From NCBI GenBank assembly GCA_030748575.1, contig JASMLR010000001.1, positions 197,900 through 261,899 on the forward strand: DNA of 64,000 nt, in the 5' to 3' direction. Origin of the DNA: Phycisphaerales bacterium. Its GTDB lineage: Bacteria > Planctomycetota > Phycisphaerae > Phycisphaerales > SM1A02. The notes under the pieces are model-generated. The model worked only from the letters and a program-made list of their open reading frames with translations, ran no database searches and had not been told where the DNA came from. How positions within the stretch are numbered: the stretch's first letter is position 1; the number at the start of each line of letters is the position of its first letter. Below, piece by piece: positions 18,229-27,487 of the stretch. A program made the translations under genes and the position numbers.

Positions 18229-20061
18229 ATGCAGGGATGCGCAGGCGAGCCGGCGATGGACCGGGTGCTGGACGTGGTTCGTCACGTGTGGGGGTGGGAC
18301 GGGCTGTACCCCATGCAGCGAGAGGCCATCGACGCCGCGTTGGCCGGCCGCGATTCGCTGCTCGTGCTTCCGACGGGTGGCGGCAAGTCGCTGTGCTATC
18401 AGGTGCCACCGCTGGTCGACGGCGGTCTGGCCGTCGTGGTGTCGCCGTTGATTGCCCTGATGAAGGATCAAGTGGACGGGCTGCAGCAGGCGGGGGTGGC
18501 CGCTGCGTGCCTGCACGGGGAACTCCCCGGCCACGAGCAGGCCCGCACCCGCGCCATCGTTGCCGCCGGTGAGATGAGCCTTTTGTACGTCACACCGGAG
18601 CGACTGGTGTCGCCCGGCTTCCTGTCAAGCCTCGTCGAGTGGAATCCGAAGAGGATCGCCGTGGACGAGGCGCATTGCATCAGCCAGTGGGGGCACGACT
18701 TCAGGCCTGAGTATCGAAGGCTGGCCGAAGTTCGGTCGGCATTGCCGAACGTATCACTGCATGCCTGCACAGCGACGGCGACGGTGCGCGTTCGGGAGGA
18801 CGTCCTGTCTCAACTCGGGCTGCGTGACCCTCTGGTGCTGGTCGGAGACATTGATCGACCGAATCTCACGTATCGGGTGACTCCAAGAACAGACACCCGG
18901 CGGCAGGTTCAAGAAGCGCTTTCGCGGCATCGACGGCAGGCGGCCATCGTCTACTGCGCCACACGAAAGCAAACGGAGTCCATGGCGACGGCGCTTCGAA
19001 GCGAGGGGTTCGCCGCAGCGGCCTATCACGCGGGACTTGACCGCCGGACGAGGACCAGCGTCCAGGACGACTTTGCAGCGGAACGCATTGACGTTGTGGC
19101 GGCGACCGTTGCTTTCGGCATGGGGATCGACCGGTCCGACGTGCGGTGCATCGTGCATGCGTCCATGCCAGACAGTCTGGAGCGATATCAACAGGAGACG
19201 GGCCGAGCCGGTCGGGATGGACTGCCGTCGGAGTGTGTGCTTCTGTTCTCAGGCGGAGATGCGGCGCGATGGCGGCGATTGCATGAGGGTGAGGACGACA
19301 CGGCTCTCGTTCCGTTTCGCCACGCCATGCTTGAATCGATGCAGTCGTACTGCGCAACGGCGATATGCCGGCGGCACATGCTCGGCCGCCACTTCGGGCA
19401 GCCTCGCGAGGAGCAGACATGCGGTTCGTGCGATGTGTGCCTCGGAGAAGTGCGTGTTCTGGAAGACGGCACGCTCATTGCGAGGAAGATTCTCTCAGCC
19501 GTGGCGCGGACGGGCCAGCGGTATGGCGCTGGGTACATCGTGGACGTGCTTCGGGGTACGGGCCTCGATCAGGTCATGCGGAGAGGGCATGACGGACTGT
19601 CGGTCTTCAAGTTGCTGGCGGAACACTCCAAGGGGGAACTCATGGATCTGGTCTGGCAGCTCGTGCATCTGGAGCATCTCCAGCGGGCAGGCGACGAGTA
19701 CCCGGTGCTGGTCATCAGTGCATCGGGCATGGCCGTCATGCGGGGTGAAGTGCAGGTCGATCTGATCGCCCCGCCCAAGCGGCCGGTCCGAGGGGCTGCC
19801 GGGGAGGCGGCGTCATGGGAGGGTGTGGATCGGAGTTTGTTCGAGCACCTGAGGTCGGTGCGGCGGCGGCTGGCGGCGGAACGGGGTGTGCCGGCCTATG
19901 TGGTCTTCGGGGACGCCTCGCTGCGAGATATGGCGCGGAGCAAGCCGCTGACCCGGGAGGCATTCCTTGAGATCAAGGGCGTCGGGGACCGCAAGCTGGC
20001 AGACTTCGGCGAGGTGTTTCTCGAGGCGATCTCGGGGTGGGATGAGGGGAATCCTGCCTAA
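18229..20061 (+). CDS. recQ: ATP-dependent DNA helicase RecQ
   Basis: LPTGGGKSLCYQVPPL, VDEAHCISQWGHDFRPEYRRL, ATVAFGMGIDRSDVRCIVHASMPDSLERYQQETGRAGRDG, zinc/RQC region, HRDC-like C-term. Start among 18205/18229/18256 uncertain. Confidence 0.93.
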   Translation: MQGCAGEPAMDRVLDVVRHVWGWDGLYPMQREAIDAALAGRDSLLVLPTGGGKSLCYQVPPLVDGGLAVVVSPLIALMKDQVDGLQQAGVAAACLHGELPGHEQARTRAIVAAGEMSLLYVTPERLVSPGFLSSLVEWNPKRIAVDEAHCISQWGHDFRPEYRRLAEVRSALPNVSLHACTATATVRVREDVLSQLGLRDPLVLVGDIDRPNLTYRVTPRTDTRRQVQEALSRHRRQAAIVYCATRKQTESMATALRSEGFAAAAYHAGLDRRTRTSVQDDFAAERIDVVAATVAFGMGIDRSDVRCIVHASMPDSLERYQQETGRAGRDGLPSECVLLFSGGDAARWRRLHEGEDDTALVPFRHAMLESMQSYCATAICRRHMLGRHFGQPREEQTCGSCDVCLGEVRVLEDGTLIARKILSAVARTGQRYGAGYIVDVLRGTGLDQVMRRGHDGLSVFKLLAEHSKGELMDLVWQLVHLEHLQRAGDEYPVLVISASGMAVMRGEVQVDLIAPPKRPVRGAAGEAASWEGVDRSLFEHLRSVRRRLAAERGVPAYVVFGDASLRDMARSKPLTREAFLEIKGVGDRKLADFGEVFLEAISGWDEGNPA

Positions 20062-20206
20062 TACCGGGGCACATGGTTGCATCCAGACCCGTTTCGGTGT
20101 CGTATGGAGGGCTGCCGAGGTCTGGCCCGGGGGCGGTTGTGGTTTGCCCCAGCCTGTTTCCCGAGCCTGTTTCCCGAGTGAGGGGTGGATTTGAGAGGAG
20201 CCCTGG

Positions 20207-21832
20207 ATGTACACCCAGTTGTGTCGAGTCGCCGCCGGCCTGGTGGTCTGCGCCGCTGTCCCGCATGCAGTTGCTGAGGGGCCCGTCCTGCGGGACGGTG
20301 TGCTTCACTATCCGGAGGGTGTGGCGGTGCCACGATCGATGACATCGATCGAGGCGGACTGGGTTGCTGAGCACCCGCTTGGCGGCGACCGCATGGCGAC
20401 ATCGCCGCCGGTCGGACCCGTTCGGTGCGCGAGCGAGTACGAACCCATGGCTGGCATCCTGCTCGCGTGGGAGGGTGGCAGTTCGTACACCAACATCGTC
20501 CGGCAAATGGCGGTTGCGATCACCACGACGGGGGACGCGGACGTCTGGGTGGCGTGCGACAGCAGCAGCGAAGCCAATTCGGTGAACTCGACTCTCTCGG
20601 CCTACGGCGCCGATATGGACCGGGTCCACACGGTGATTCGGTCGACGGACACGGTGTGGATTCGTGATTACGGTCCGCGGTACATCTTTGAAGGCGACTG
20701 CCGGGCTGTCGTCGATCACGTCTACAACAGACCGCGGCCCAACGATGACAATTACTCGTCGTACTTCCGCACCCAGGTCGGGCACGCCTACTACAAGCAT
20801 GATCTTGTGCACGGCGGCGGAAACTACCACGTGAATTCGGTCGGAGCAGCGGCCGCGACGGAACTCATTCTCAACGAGAACTCGGGCATGAGTCAGTCGC
20901 AGATCGTTGATGTGTGGCGGGACTATCAGAACGTCGAAACGTACATCCACGACGCATTTCCGACGTCGGTTGACTCCACGCAGCACATCGATATGTGGAT
21001 GCAGATCATCGGCGATACGGAGATCATCATCAGCGACTGGCCATCCGATTCAGGCAGCACACAGGACCAGATCTGTGATGGTGCCGCGGCCTACTATCAG
21101 GGCCAGGGGTGGACGGTCCATCGAACTCCGGCATTCGACACTGGTTGGACGCACTTCACGTACACCAACATGGTGCTCTGCAACGGGCTCGTTCTGCTTC
21201 CGAAGTACAACGACATTTCCGACACCTATGACAATCAGGCGCTCGCGACCGTTCAGGCAGCGATGCCCGGTCGGCAGGTCGTCCAGATCACGTGCGATAA
21301 TCTTGCGTACTCCGCTGGTGTCATGCACTGCATCTGCATGCACATGCCAGCGCACGCCGGTGGTGTGAATCCGACGACCTGTGTTCGAGGCCCGCTCGGA
21401 GGGACGTTCGATCCCGGTGATCAGGTGCCCGTGCAGTGGATCTCGGACGACGACATGTTTGACGTCCAGAATGTCGACATCGACTTCTCGTCGGATGGCG
21501 GATCTTCATGGACGCAGGTGGCGAGCATGACCGCGGATGACGGCGTCTGGGTCTGGACGGTTCCGGACGTGGCGACCACGGAGGGCATCATCCGGGTCGT
21601 GGCTCGGGACGGCGACGGCAACATGGGTGGCTCCGAGAGCGGCGCGTTCAGCATCGAGGGAAGTGCGGTTCCCGGAGACGTCGATGGTGACGGCCACTGC
21701 AATGTCAACGATCTGCTCCAGGTCGTCGCGTCGTGGGGTCCGTGCAGCGGACCGTGCCCGGCGGACATCGACGGCGATGGGGAGGTCGGTGTGAACGACA
21801 TCCTGCTGGTGCTTGGCTACTTCGAGAACTGA
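20207..21832 (+). CDS. Secreted agmatine deiminase/peptidylarginine deiminase-family protein with C-terminal dockerin-like module
   Basis: Signal peptide MYTQLCRVAAGLVVCAAVPHAVA; EYEPMAGILLAW, TVWIRDYGPRYI, LVHGGGNYHVN, HIDMWMQIIGD, SAGVMHCICMHMPAH; tail DVDGDGHCNVNDLLQVVASWGPC...DIDGDGEVGVNDILLVLGYF. Confidence 0.87.
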   Translation: MYTQLCRVAAGLVVCAAVPHAVAEGPVLRDGVLHYPEGVAVPRSMTSIEADWVAEHPLGGDRMATSPPVGPVRCASEYEPMAGILLAWEGGSSYTNIVRQMAVAITTTGDADVWVACDSSSEANSVNSTLSAYGADMDRVHTVIRSTDTVWIRDYGPRYIFEGDCRAVVDHVYNRPRPNDDNYSSYFRTQVGHAYYKHDLVHGGGNYHVNSVGAAAATELILNENSGMSQSQIVDVWRDYQNVETYIHDAFPTSVDSTQHIDMWMQIIGDTEIIISDWPSDSGSTQDQICDGAAAYYQGQGWTVHRTPAFDTGWTHFTYTNMVLCNGLVLLPKYNDISDTYDNQALATVQAAMPGRQVVQITCDNLAYSAGVMHCICMHMPAHAGGVNPTTCVRGPLGGTFDPGDQVPVQWISDDDMFDVQNVDIDFSSDGGSSWTQVASMTADDGVWVWTVPDVATTEGIIRVVARDGDGNMGGSESGAFSIEGSAVPGDVDGDGHCNVNDLLQVVASWGPCSGPCPADIDGDGEVGVNDILLVLGYFEN

Positions 21833-21862
21833 ACGCGCCAGGCCGCTTGTGGCGTCAGGTTG

Positions 21863-22315
21863 TTACGACAGGGCGCCACGCAGCGTATAGGCGAGAATCT
21901 GAACGACCTGATCGGGCGTGCGGCAGACTGCCTGCGCGGCGGCGTCCACCTCCTTGAGGGCGTGGTCCAGGTCTTCGTCGTGCAGCGTGACGAGGGGAAC
22001 GCCGGATGCCACGGCAAGGCCTGCGTCAAATGCGGTGTTCCACTGCCGGTACTGCGCGCCGAAGCGGGCGACGACCAGGTCGGCCGCTCCGATCGCCGTT
22101 CGGGTTCGGATGGCGTTGATCCCGGCTCCGCAATGATCCCGCCAGAAGGCGGATGGTTGCGGACCGAGAATCGCTTCGCCGCAGTCATCGCTTGCGGCAT
22201 GGTCCGTTACCGGAGATCGCACTTGCACGTCCAGGCCCTGCGCCGAGATTCCATCCTCGATGGCGGATCGCCACTGCGAGTGGATTTCACCAGCGAGGTA
22301 CACGGTAAAGGCCAC
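21863..22315 (-). CDS. YtoQ-family (nucleoside 2-deoxyribosyltransferase-like) protein
   Basis: MAFTVYLAGEIHSQWRSAIEDGI..., ADLVVARFGAQYRQWNTAFDAGLAVASGVPLVTLHDEDLDHALKEVD. Confidence 0.75.
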   Translation of the reverse strand: MAFTVYLAGEIHSQWRSAIEDGISAQGLDVQVRSPVTDHAASDDCGEAILGPQPSAFWRDHCGAGINAIRTRTAIGAADLVVARFGAQYRQWNTAFDAGLAVASGVPLVTLHDEDLDHALKEVDAAAQAVCRTPDQVVQILAYTLRGALS

Positions 22316-22317
22316 GG

Positions 22318-22785
22318 CTACGAGAGGATCTCCATGATCTCGAAGGTCCGCTCACCCCTCGGGAGGTCGACTCGAATCGTCTCGCCCACCTTCGCCTTGA
22401 AGAGGGACTGCCCCAGATTGGATCCGCTCGTGACTTCGACATACTCCATGTCAAAGCGGCCGGATGCCTCTCCGACCAGTTTGTAGAGTTCTTCGTCCTC
22501 GGTGTCGACGTCCTTGAGTTTGACCGTGCTGCCGATGAAGACCATGCCGTCGGGCGCTTCGGAGGGATCTGCGACGACGGCGCTGGCAAGTTTCTGCATG
22601 ATCATTTCGATCTTTGCCTGGTTCATCGCCTTGTCCTCGCGGGCTGCGTGGTACTCGGCGTTCTCCTTGAGGTCGCCGAGTTCTCTCGCCTTGGCGATTC
22701 GCTCGGTGATCTCGCTGTCGGCCTGGTTCCGATCGGCGAGTTCCTGCTCAAGTCTGGTCTTTTCTTCGACGGTGATGTATTCCAT
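22318..22785 (-). CDS. greA: Transcription elongation factor GreA
   Basis: MEYITVEEKTRLEQELADR...ARELGDLKENAEYHAAREDKAMNQAKI..., VGSTVKL-like FIGSTVKLKDV; true start trimmed from ORF 23343. Confidence 0.9.
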   Translation of the reverse strand: MEYITVEEKTRLEQELADRNQADSEITERIAKARELGDLKENAEYHAAREDKAMNQAKIEMIMQKLASAVVADPSEAPDGMVFIGSTVKLKDVDTEDEELYKLVGEASGRFDMEYVEVTSGSNLGQSLFKAKVGETIRVDLPRGERTFEIMEILS

Positions 22786-22971
22786 GCCGGCCTCCAAAAA
22801 CAGGTCGTCCCGGATCGACCGGGACGCAGGGCCGATGGTGGCGACCGAGGACGGATCCGTCAAGCCTCGGCCGCTGAGAACAGCCCTCAGGCACTGGAAT
22901 TGGCCAGGAATTGACTCGGCTCGCGGCCCGAGATGCTGGCGATGTGCCGCCGGCGCGGCGATCATCCGGGC

Positions 22972-23916
22972 ATGCGCGTGGCTGCGATTGATGTCGGGTC
23001 CAACGGGATCAAGCGGTCCGTGGCCGAAGTCTGCCGCGGCGGGGGCCTGGAGGTCCTGGACCGCGGCCGGTTCCCTATGCAGATCGCGGCGCTGCTCGAT
23101 CGGGACGGAGTCATCGGCTGCGATGGGATCGCCCGGATTGCCGCGGCCGTGGCGGCGCAGTGCGGGCAGGCGCGGGCCTATGGCGTCGACCGCATGGCGA
23201 TCGTCGGTACGGCTGCTGCGAGGGAGTCCGCTGATCGCGCGGCCTTGCAGGCGGCCGTTGAAGCCGCAGCCGGCCTGCCGCTTGTGCTCGTGACCGGGGA
23301 GCAGGAGGCCATGCTGACCTGGGACGCGATTCAGGCGCGGCATCGCCCCGAGGGCGCCGCCGCCATGATCGACGTCGGTGGGGGAAGCACCGAATTCGTT
23401 GTCGCCAGCGGAACCACGTCACTTCAGGTAGCGAGCGTTCCCGTGGGCGCCATTGGACTGGCTGATCGCTTCGCGGCAGAGGGCGCCTGGTCTGCCGAGC
23501 TGCGTCTTCGCCTTTCGGCCCATGTCAGGACGCAGGTGCAGCGAAGTGTCCCGCGACCGGCAGAGGCGCCGGCAGAGGTGTACGTGACGGGCGGAACGGT
23601 TGCGGCCCTGGCCATGATGAATCTTGGAGGCGTGCCCTTGCCCTCAGATCGGGGCCCGCTGCTTGCTCGGATCGACGGCGCACCGCTGGAGGCATCCGCC
23701 GTTGAGCGGTGGCTTGGCCTGCTTGCCGCCTCCGGGTGCTCTGAGCGGGCGGCGACGTTTGGGATCGAGCCGGCGCGGGCTCGCATTCTGCCGGCCGGGT
23801 GCCTCATTCTGCAAGAGGCACTGTTGTGGATGCGGGCAGACGCGGCCTGCGTCAACGAACTGGGCATCCGCGATGGCATCATGCTTCGGCTTGCTGAGGG
23901 CCGGCCGGTGTCTTGA
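22972..23916 (+). CDS. Exopolyphosphatase/guanosine pentaphosphatase family (Ppx/GppA)
   Basis: MRVAAIDVGSNGIKRSVAEV, ALQAAVEAAAGLPLVLVTGEQEAMLTW, AAMIDVGGGSTEFVV, VPVGAIGLADRF. Confidence 0.88.
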   Translation: MRVAAIDVGSNGIKRSVAEVCRGGGLEVLDRGRFPMQIAALLDRDGVIGCDGIARIAAAVAAQCGQARAYGVDRMAIVGTAAARESADRAALQAAVEAAAGLPLVLVTGEQEAMLTWDAIQARHRPEGAAAMIDVGGGSTEFVVASGTTSLQVASVPVGAIGLADRFAAEGAWSAELRLRLSAHVRTQVQRSVPRPAEAPAEVYVTGGTVAALAMMNLGGVPLPSDRGPLLARIDGAPLEASAVERWLGLLAASGCSERAATFGIEPARARILPAGCLILQEALLWMRADAACVNELGIRDGIMLRLAEGRPVS

Positions 23917-23921
23917 CGGAA

Positions 23922-24527
23922 TCACCCGTGCCAGAACGGCCGCGACGGCAGGGGCTGGTGATCAATGGCATTGCGGGGCGCCGGGCAGACCTGCATGCAC
24001 ACCCCACACCCGGTGCAGGCCTCCGCATGAATGTGGGGGCGATCGGCCTCATCGACGTCGATCGCGCCGGGAACAGGGCACTGATCAACGCACAATCTGC
24101 ACGGCTGACCCTGCCAGGCGAGGCACGCAATGGCGTCCACCCTGGCCGTTGCCATCGTCAGCGGCAATTCGGTGCGGAGCACGCCCGGCTCGCACGCAGT
24201 GATGCATGGGGTCTCGCTGCACATGACGCAGGCCTGCCGCATTGGGTCAATGTACGGGGTGCCTTCGCGCTTCTCGCCGGCTTCGGCTGGCGCCCATCGG
24301 ATGGCCCGAGGCGGGCACGCCGTCACGCACTCGCCGCACCGGGTACACGACGCGAGGAATTGCCCTTCAGCGACGGCGCCCGGAGGACGCTGGAGGATCC
24401 GGAGTGCCATGTCCTGCCTGCGGACACTTCGCCCGGCAGCGGCGCCCCGCTGGGCGGCGTCGCGGATGGGCTGGAAGAGTTTGCCGCGAAAGAGTTCACG
24501 GCGGCTGATGGAGCGTTTGTCCGCCAC
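23922..24527 (-). CDS. Ferredoxin-type protein with four [4Fe-4S] motifs (NapF/NapG-like)
   Basis: CTRCGECVTACPP, CVMCSETPCITACEPG, CRLCVDQCPVPG, CTGCGVCMQVCPAP; N-terminal ISRRELFRGK. Start uncertain (GTG 24527 or upstream to 24611). Confidence 0.8.
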   Translation of the reverse strand: MADKRSISRRELFRGKLFQPIRDAAQRGAAAGRSVRRQDMALRILQRPPGAVAEGQFLASCTRCGECVTACPPRAIRWAPAEAGEKREGTPYIDPMRQACVMCSETPCITACEPGVLRTELPLTMATARVDAIACLAWQGQPCRLCVDQCPVPGAIDVDEADRPHIHAEACTGCGVCMQVCPAPRNAIDHQPLPSRPFWHG

Positions 24528-24577
24528 CCACGCATGGTACCGACTGCAAGGCACCACACAGGCGTTACTATCGAGTT

Positions 24578-25903
24578 GTGAAGGGACGAGTAGTAAAGGG
24601 ACAAGGCCCATCGATCGAACCGCCGTGCGATCTGACGTGTGAATATCCGGCGGGCCGGGGCAAGGCCTGGCTCTTCTGGGCGCTTCCGGCGTTCTTCTTC
24701 CTGTACGAGTTCATGCTTCGCGTCTCACCCAGCGTGGTGGCCCCGCAGCTGACGACCGAGTTTCATGCCAATGCAGCTGAGTTCGGGTTCTCCATGGGCC
24801 TGTACTACTACGCCTATGCGCCGATGCAACTCGTCGTCGGCATCATGCTGGACCGCTTCGGGAGCCGCAGACCCTTGGCGATTGCCGCCCTCATCTGCGC
24901 TGCCGGTGCCGCGGTGTTTGCTGTTGCGCACTCGCTCGAAATGGCCGGCGCAGGCCGCCTGTTGGCGGGCATCGGGTCAGCGTTTGCATACGTCGGAACG
25001 ATTTACGTTGCGAGTGTCTGGTTCCCGCGGAGCAGGTTGGCGCTCATTGCTGGTGTAACCGCGGCATTGGGGATGGCCGGTGCGGTGGCCGGCGAAGTCG
25101 TGCTTGAGTGGATCGAGGATGTCGTCACCTGGCGGCAGTCGTTCTGGGGGTTTGCCATTGCAGGCGTTGTACTTGGCGTCGGGATGTGGCTGCTCGTTCC
25201 CAAGCGGCCCCGCTGGTTTGAAGAAGTGTCGAGGAAGTCCAGAACACACGATGGCGTGTTCCATGGCCTCGGATGTGTGCTCCGGAGCCGCCGCACGTGG
25301 GCACTCTCGTGTGTGGCGGGCCTTCTCTACCTTCCTGTTGGCGTGTTCGGGGCGTTGTGGGGGAACTGGTTTCTGGAGGACGGGCTGGACATCGCCTCGC
25401 CGGCAGACGCCGACGCGATGCTGTTTGTTGGGCTTGGCATCGCAGCCCCGGTGCTGGGCTGGGTCTCCGATCGCTTCGAGCGACCGAGGCTTGTCCTTCA
25501 GGTTGGCATTGGTGCAGCCTTCGCCGCAACGGTGCTTCTGCTTCTTCTGACTCCTGCGCAGAAGTGGGCGGCCATCCCACTCCTGCTGGTGCTGGGCCTT
25601 GGTGTCGGTTCGATCGTCGTTGCATTTCCAATGGCGATGCATCTCAACCCGCACCATGCTCGGGGGACGGCCATCACCTTCATCAACTTCTCTCAGATGC
25701 TGCTTGTGGGGGTGGGGCAGTGGCTGATCGGGGTGTTTCTCGACGCCGACGCACACGTGGCGCATCATGCGGCCAAGGTCGTCGGGCCAGACTCGTTCAG
25801 CCTCAACGACTTCCGAGTGGCCTTTCTGGTCCTCCCGATCGGCCTGGTGGTGGCCTTCCTCTTCACCTGGATGCTGCGGGAAGGTGTCGAACACCAGGCT
25901 TGA
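24578..25903 (+). CDS. MFS transporter
   Basis: WALPAFFFLYEFMLRVSPSVVAPQLTTEFHANAAEFGFSMGLYYYAYAPMQLVVGIMLDRFGSRRPL; multiple TM helices; GTG start. Confidence 0.87.
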   Translation: MKGRVVKGQGPSIEPPCDLTCEYPAGRGKAWLFWALPAFFFLYEFMLRVSPSVVAPQLTTEFHANAAEFGFSMGLYYYAYAPMQLVVGIMLDRFGSRRPLAIAALICAAGAAVFAVAHSLEMAGAGRLLAGIGSAFAYVGTIYVASVWFPRSRLALIAGVTAALGMAGAVAGEVVLEWIEDVVTWRQSFWGFAIAGVVLGVGMWLLVPKRPRWFEEVSRKSRTHDGVFHGLGCVLRSRRTWALSCVAGLLYLPVGVFGALWGNWFLEDGLDIASPADADAMLFVGLGIAAPVLGWVSDRFERPRLVLQVGIGAAFAATVLLLLLTPAQKWAAIPLLLVLGLGVGSIVVAFPMAMHLNPHHARGTAITFINFSQMLLVGVGQWLIGVFLDADAHVAHHAAKVVGPDSFSLNDFRVAFLVLPIGLVVAFLFTWMLREGVEHQA

Positions 25904-25954
25904 TCTCACACGGATCCGTGTCATACTTGAGTTCGGGCGGGCTGGAGGTGCGCA

Positions 25955-27430
25955 ATGCGTGTATTGATCACGGTGGCATGCTTGGTTGGGCTGACCGCAA
26001 CGGGGGCCATGGGCTATGACGCCGGGGGCGGTGAGCAGCGGCTGCTTGAATCGGTCGACGTGATGCGTATCGTGTTCTCGCCGTCCAAGATGACCTCAAG
26101 CGTCCGTGTTCTACGGGGCGCCTGCCCTCAGGAAGAAGCCACGCACACGGACTCAGACTTCGGTCCTGGGCAGTATGTGGTTCAAGCGGGTTTCGCTGAG
26201 GACGAAGCGGCAGCTGCTTCCTGGACCGTGCCGGCCGACCGCTTTCCCCTGCGATTCGATCTAGCCGAGATCATGTTTGCAACGTCCGGGGCGACCCAAT
26301 CCACGACCACGCAGTGGGGCGTCGAGATCTGGGAGGGCACGCCTGCCAGCGGCACGATGGTTGCGAGTTTCGCTTCCGATGATCTGATCATTCCGCACCT
26401 GACCATGCCTCCCGGCACCTCAGGGACGATCATCCAGTTCTTGATCGACCCGAACGATCCGGAGCAGATCTATATCAACGACAACGGAACGCAGTCGTAC
26501 ACCGTGGCGTTTCGAATTCTCCATCACAACCAACCGGGCAATCCGTGCATTTCCTCACCCCCGACGTCGGCCAATGCGTTTCCAACGACGGATACAAGCG
26601 GACTGCAGGCGGCCTCCGGAAACTGGATTGACATGGTGACCGGCTCGTTCTGCGTGTGCGGTGAAGGGTGGACGACGTTCCAGCAGCTGCCGGGCATCTG
26701 CACGCCCAGTGGCGACTGGGTGCTTCGCTCGTTCTACACGCCCTTCGGGTGTGAACCCGCGAGCGGGGCGTGCTGTCATGTCGACGGATCGTGCGATGAC
26801 ACGAGTGAAGACGCATGTCTGATCGCGGGCGGAGCGTGGCAGGGCGATGGGACGGACTGCGGGTCCACCGAGTGTCCTCAGCCCCAGGGCGCGTGTTGTC
26901 TTGAGGCGAGCGGAAATTGCGTCGACTCAGAGGCGGATGTGTGCGCTGCGTTCGGGGGCGTCTGGCACGATGGGGAAGCGTGTGCGACCTTTGTGTGCTT
27001 CCCGATCGGGGCCTGCTGCCTGCCGGATGGCGCGTGCCTGGACGATCAGTCACCGGAACAGTGCGACGCCGCGGGAGGCGCGTTCCAGGGTGACGGTACG
27101 GACTGTGGCACAACCGACTGCCCCGCACCCACGAGTTGGTGCTGCACCAATGCCGGGGGCGACTGCTTCGTGCTTGAGGAGGCCGACTGTCTCCTCTTCG
27201 GTGGGGATTGGGGGCCACCTGGAGGCACGTGCGAGGACGCAGACGCGTGTGACGACGGCGATCCGTGTCCGGCCGATGTCGACGGTTCGGGCGACGTCGG
27301 CGTGGACGACCTGCTGCAGGTCCTCGGTGATTGGGGCCTGACGGGCGCGTCGCCCTCGGATGTCAATGGTGATCTGGTCGTCAATGTCGACGACCTGCTG
27401 ATGGTCATTTCGGCGTGGGGGCCGTGCTGA
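25955..27430 (+). CDS. Secreted Cys-rich protein with four six-Cys modules and C-terminal dockerin-like module
   Basis: Signal peptide MRVLITVACLVGLTATGAMG; GACCHVDGSCDDTSEDACLIAGGAWQGDGTDCGSTECP-type repeats; tail DVDGSGDVGVDDLLQVLGDWG...DVNGDLVVNVDDLLMVISAWGPC. Confidence 0.78.
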   Translation: MRVLITVACLVGLTATGAMGYDAGGGEQRLLESVDVMRIVFSPSKMTSSVRVLRGACPQEEATHTDSDFGPGQYVVQAGFAEDEAAAASWTVPADRFPLRFDLAEIMFATSGATQSTTTQWGVEIWEGTPASGTMVASFASDDLIIPHLTMPPGTSGTIIQFLIDPNDPEQIYINDNGTQSYTVAFRILHHNQPGNPCISSPPTSANAFPTTDTSGLQAASGNWIDMVTGSFCVCGEGWTTFQQLPGICTPSGDWVLRSFYTPFGCEPASGACCHVDGSCDDTSEDACLIAGGAWQGDGTDCGSTECPQPQGACCLEASGNCVDSEADVCAAFGGVWHDGEACATFVCFPIGACCLPDGACLDDQSPEQCDAAGGAFQGDGTDCGTTDCPAPTSWCCTNAGGDCFVLEEADCLLFGGDWGPPGGTCEDADACDDGDPCPADVDGSGDVGVDDLLQVLGDWGLTGASPSDVNGDLVVNVDDLLMVISAWGPC

Positions 27431-27487
27431 CGGCAGATACGCCCGCGGCAAGGTTCAGGCAATTGGCCGTCTGGGTGGCCGTCTGGA

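Noticed and set aside
16966-18534. 522-aa ORF in another frame over the MFS transporter
   Set aside because: Arg/His/Pro-rich alternative-frame translation; the MFS frame has clear TM helices.
22318-23343. 341-aa N-terminally extended greA ORF
   Set aside because: Sequence before MEYITVEEKTRLEQEL is unlike GreA and overlaps ppx/gppA antisense; true start 22785.
24578-24611. Overlap between the ferredoxin ORF start and MFS start
   Set aside because: Probably an artefact of ORF extension; likely ferredoxin start is downstream (around 24527).
27464-27486. Imperfect 12-bp tandem repeat TGGCCGTCTGGG/TGGCCGTCTGGA
   Set aside because: Short, between convergent gene ends, no evident function.
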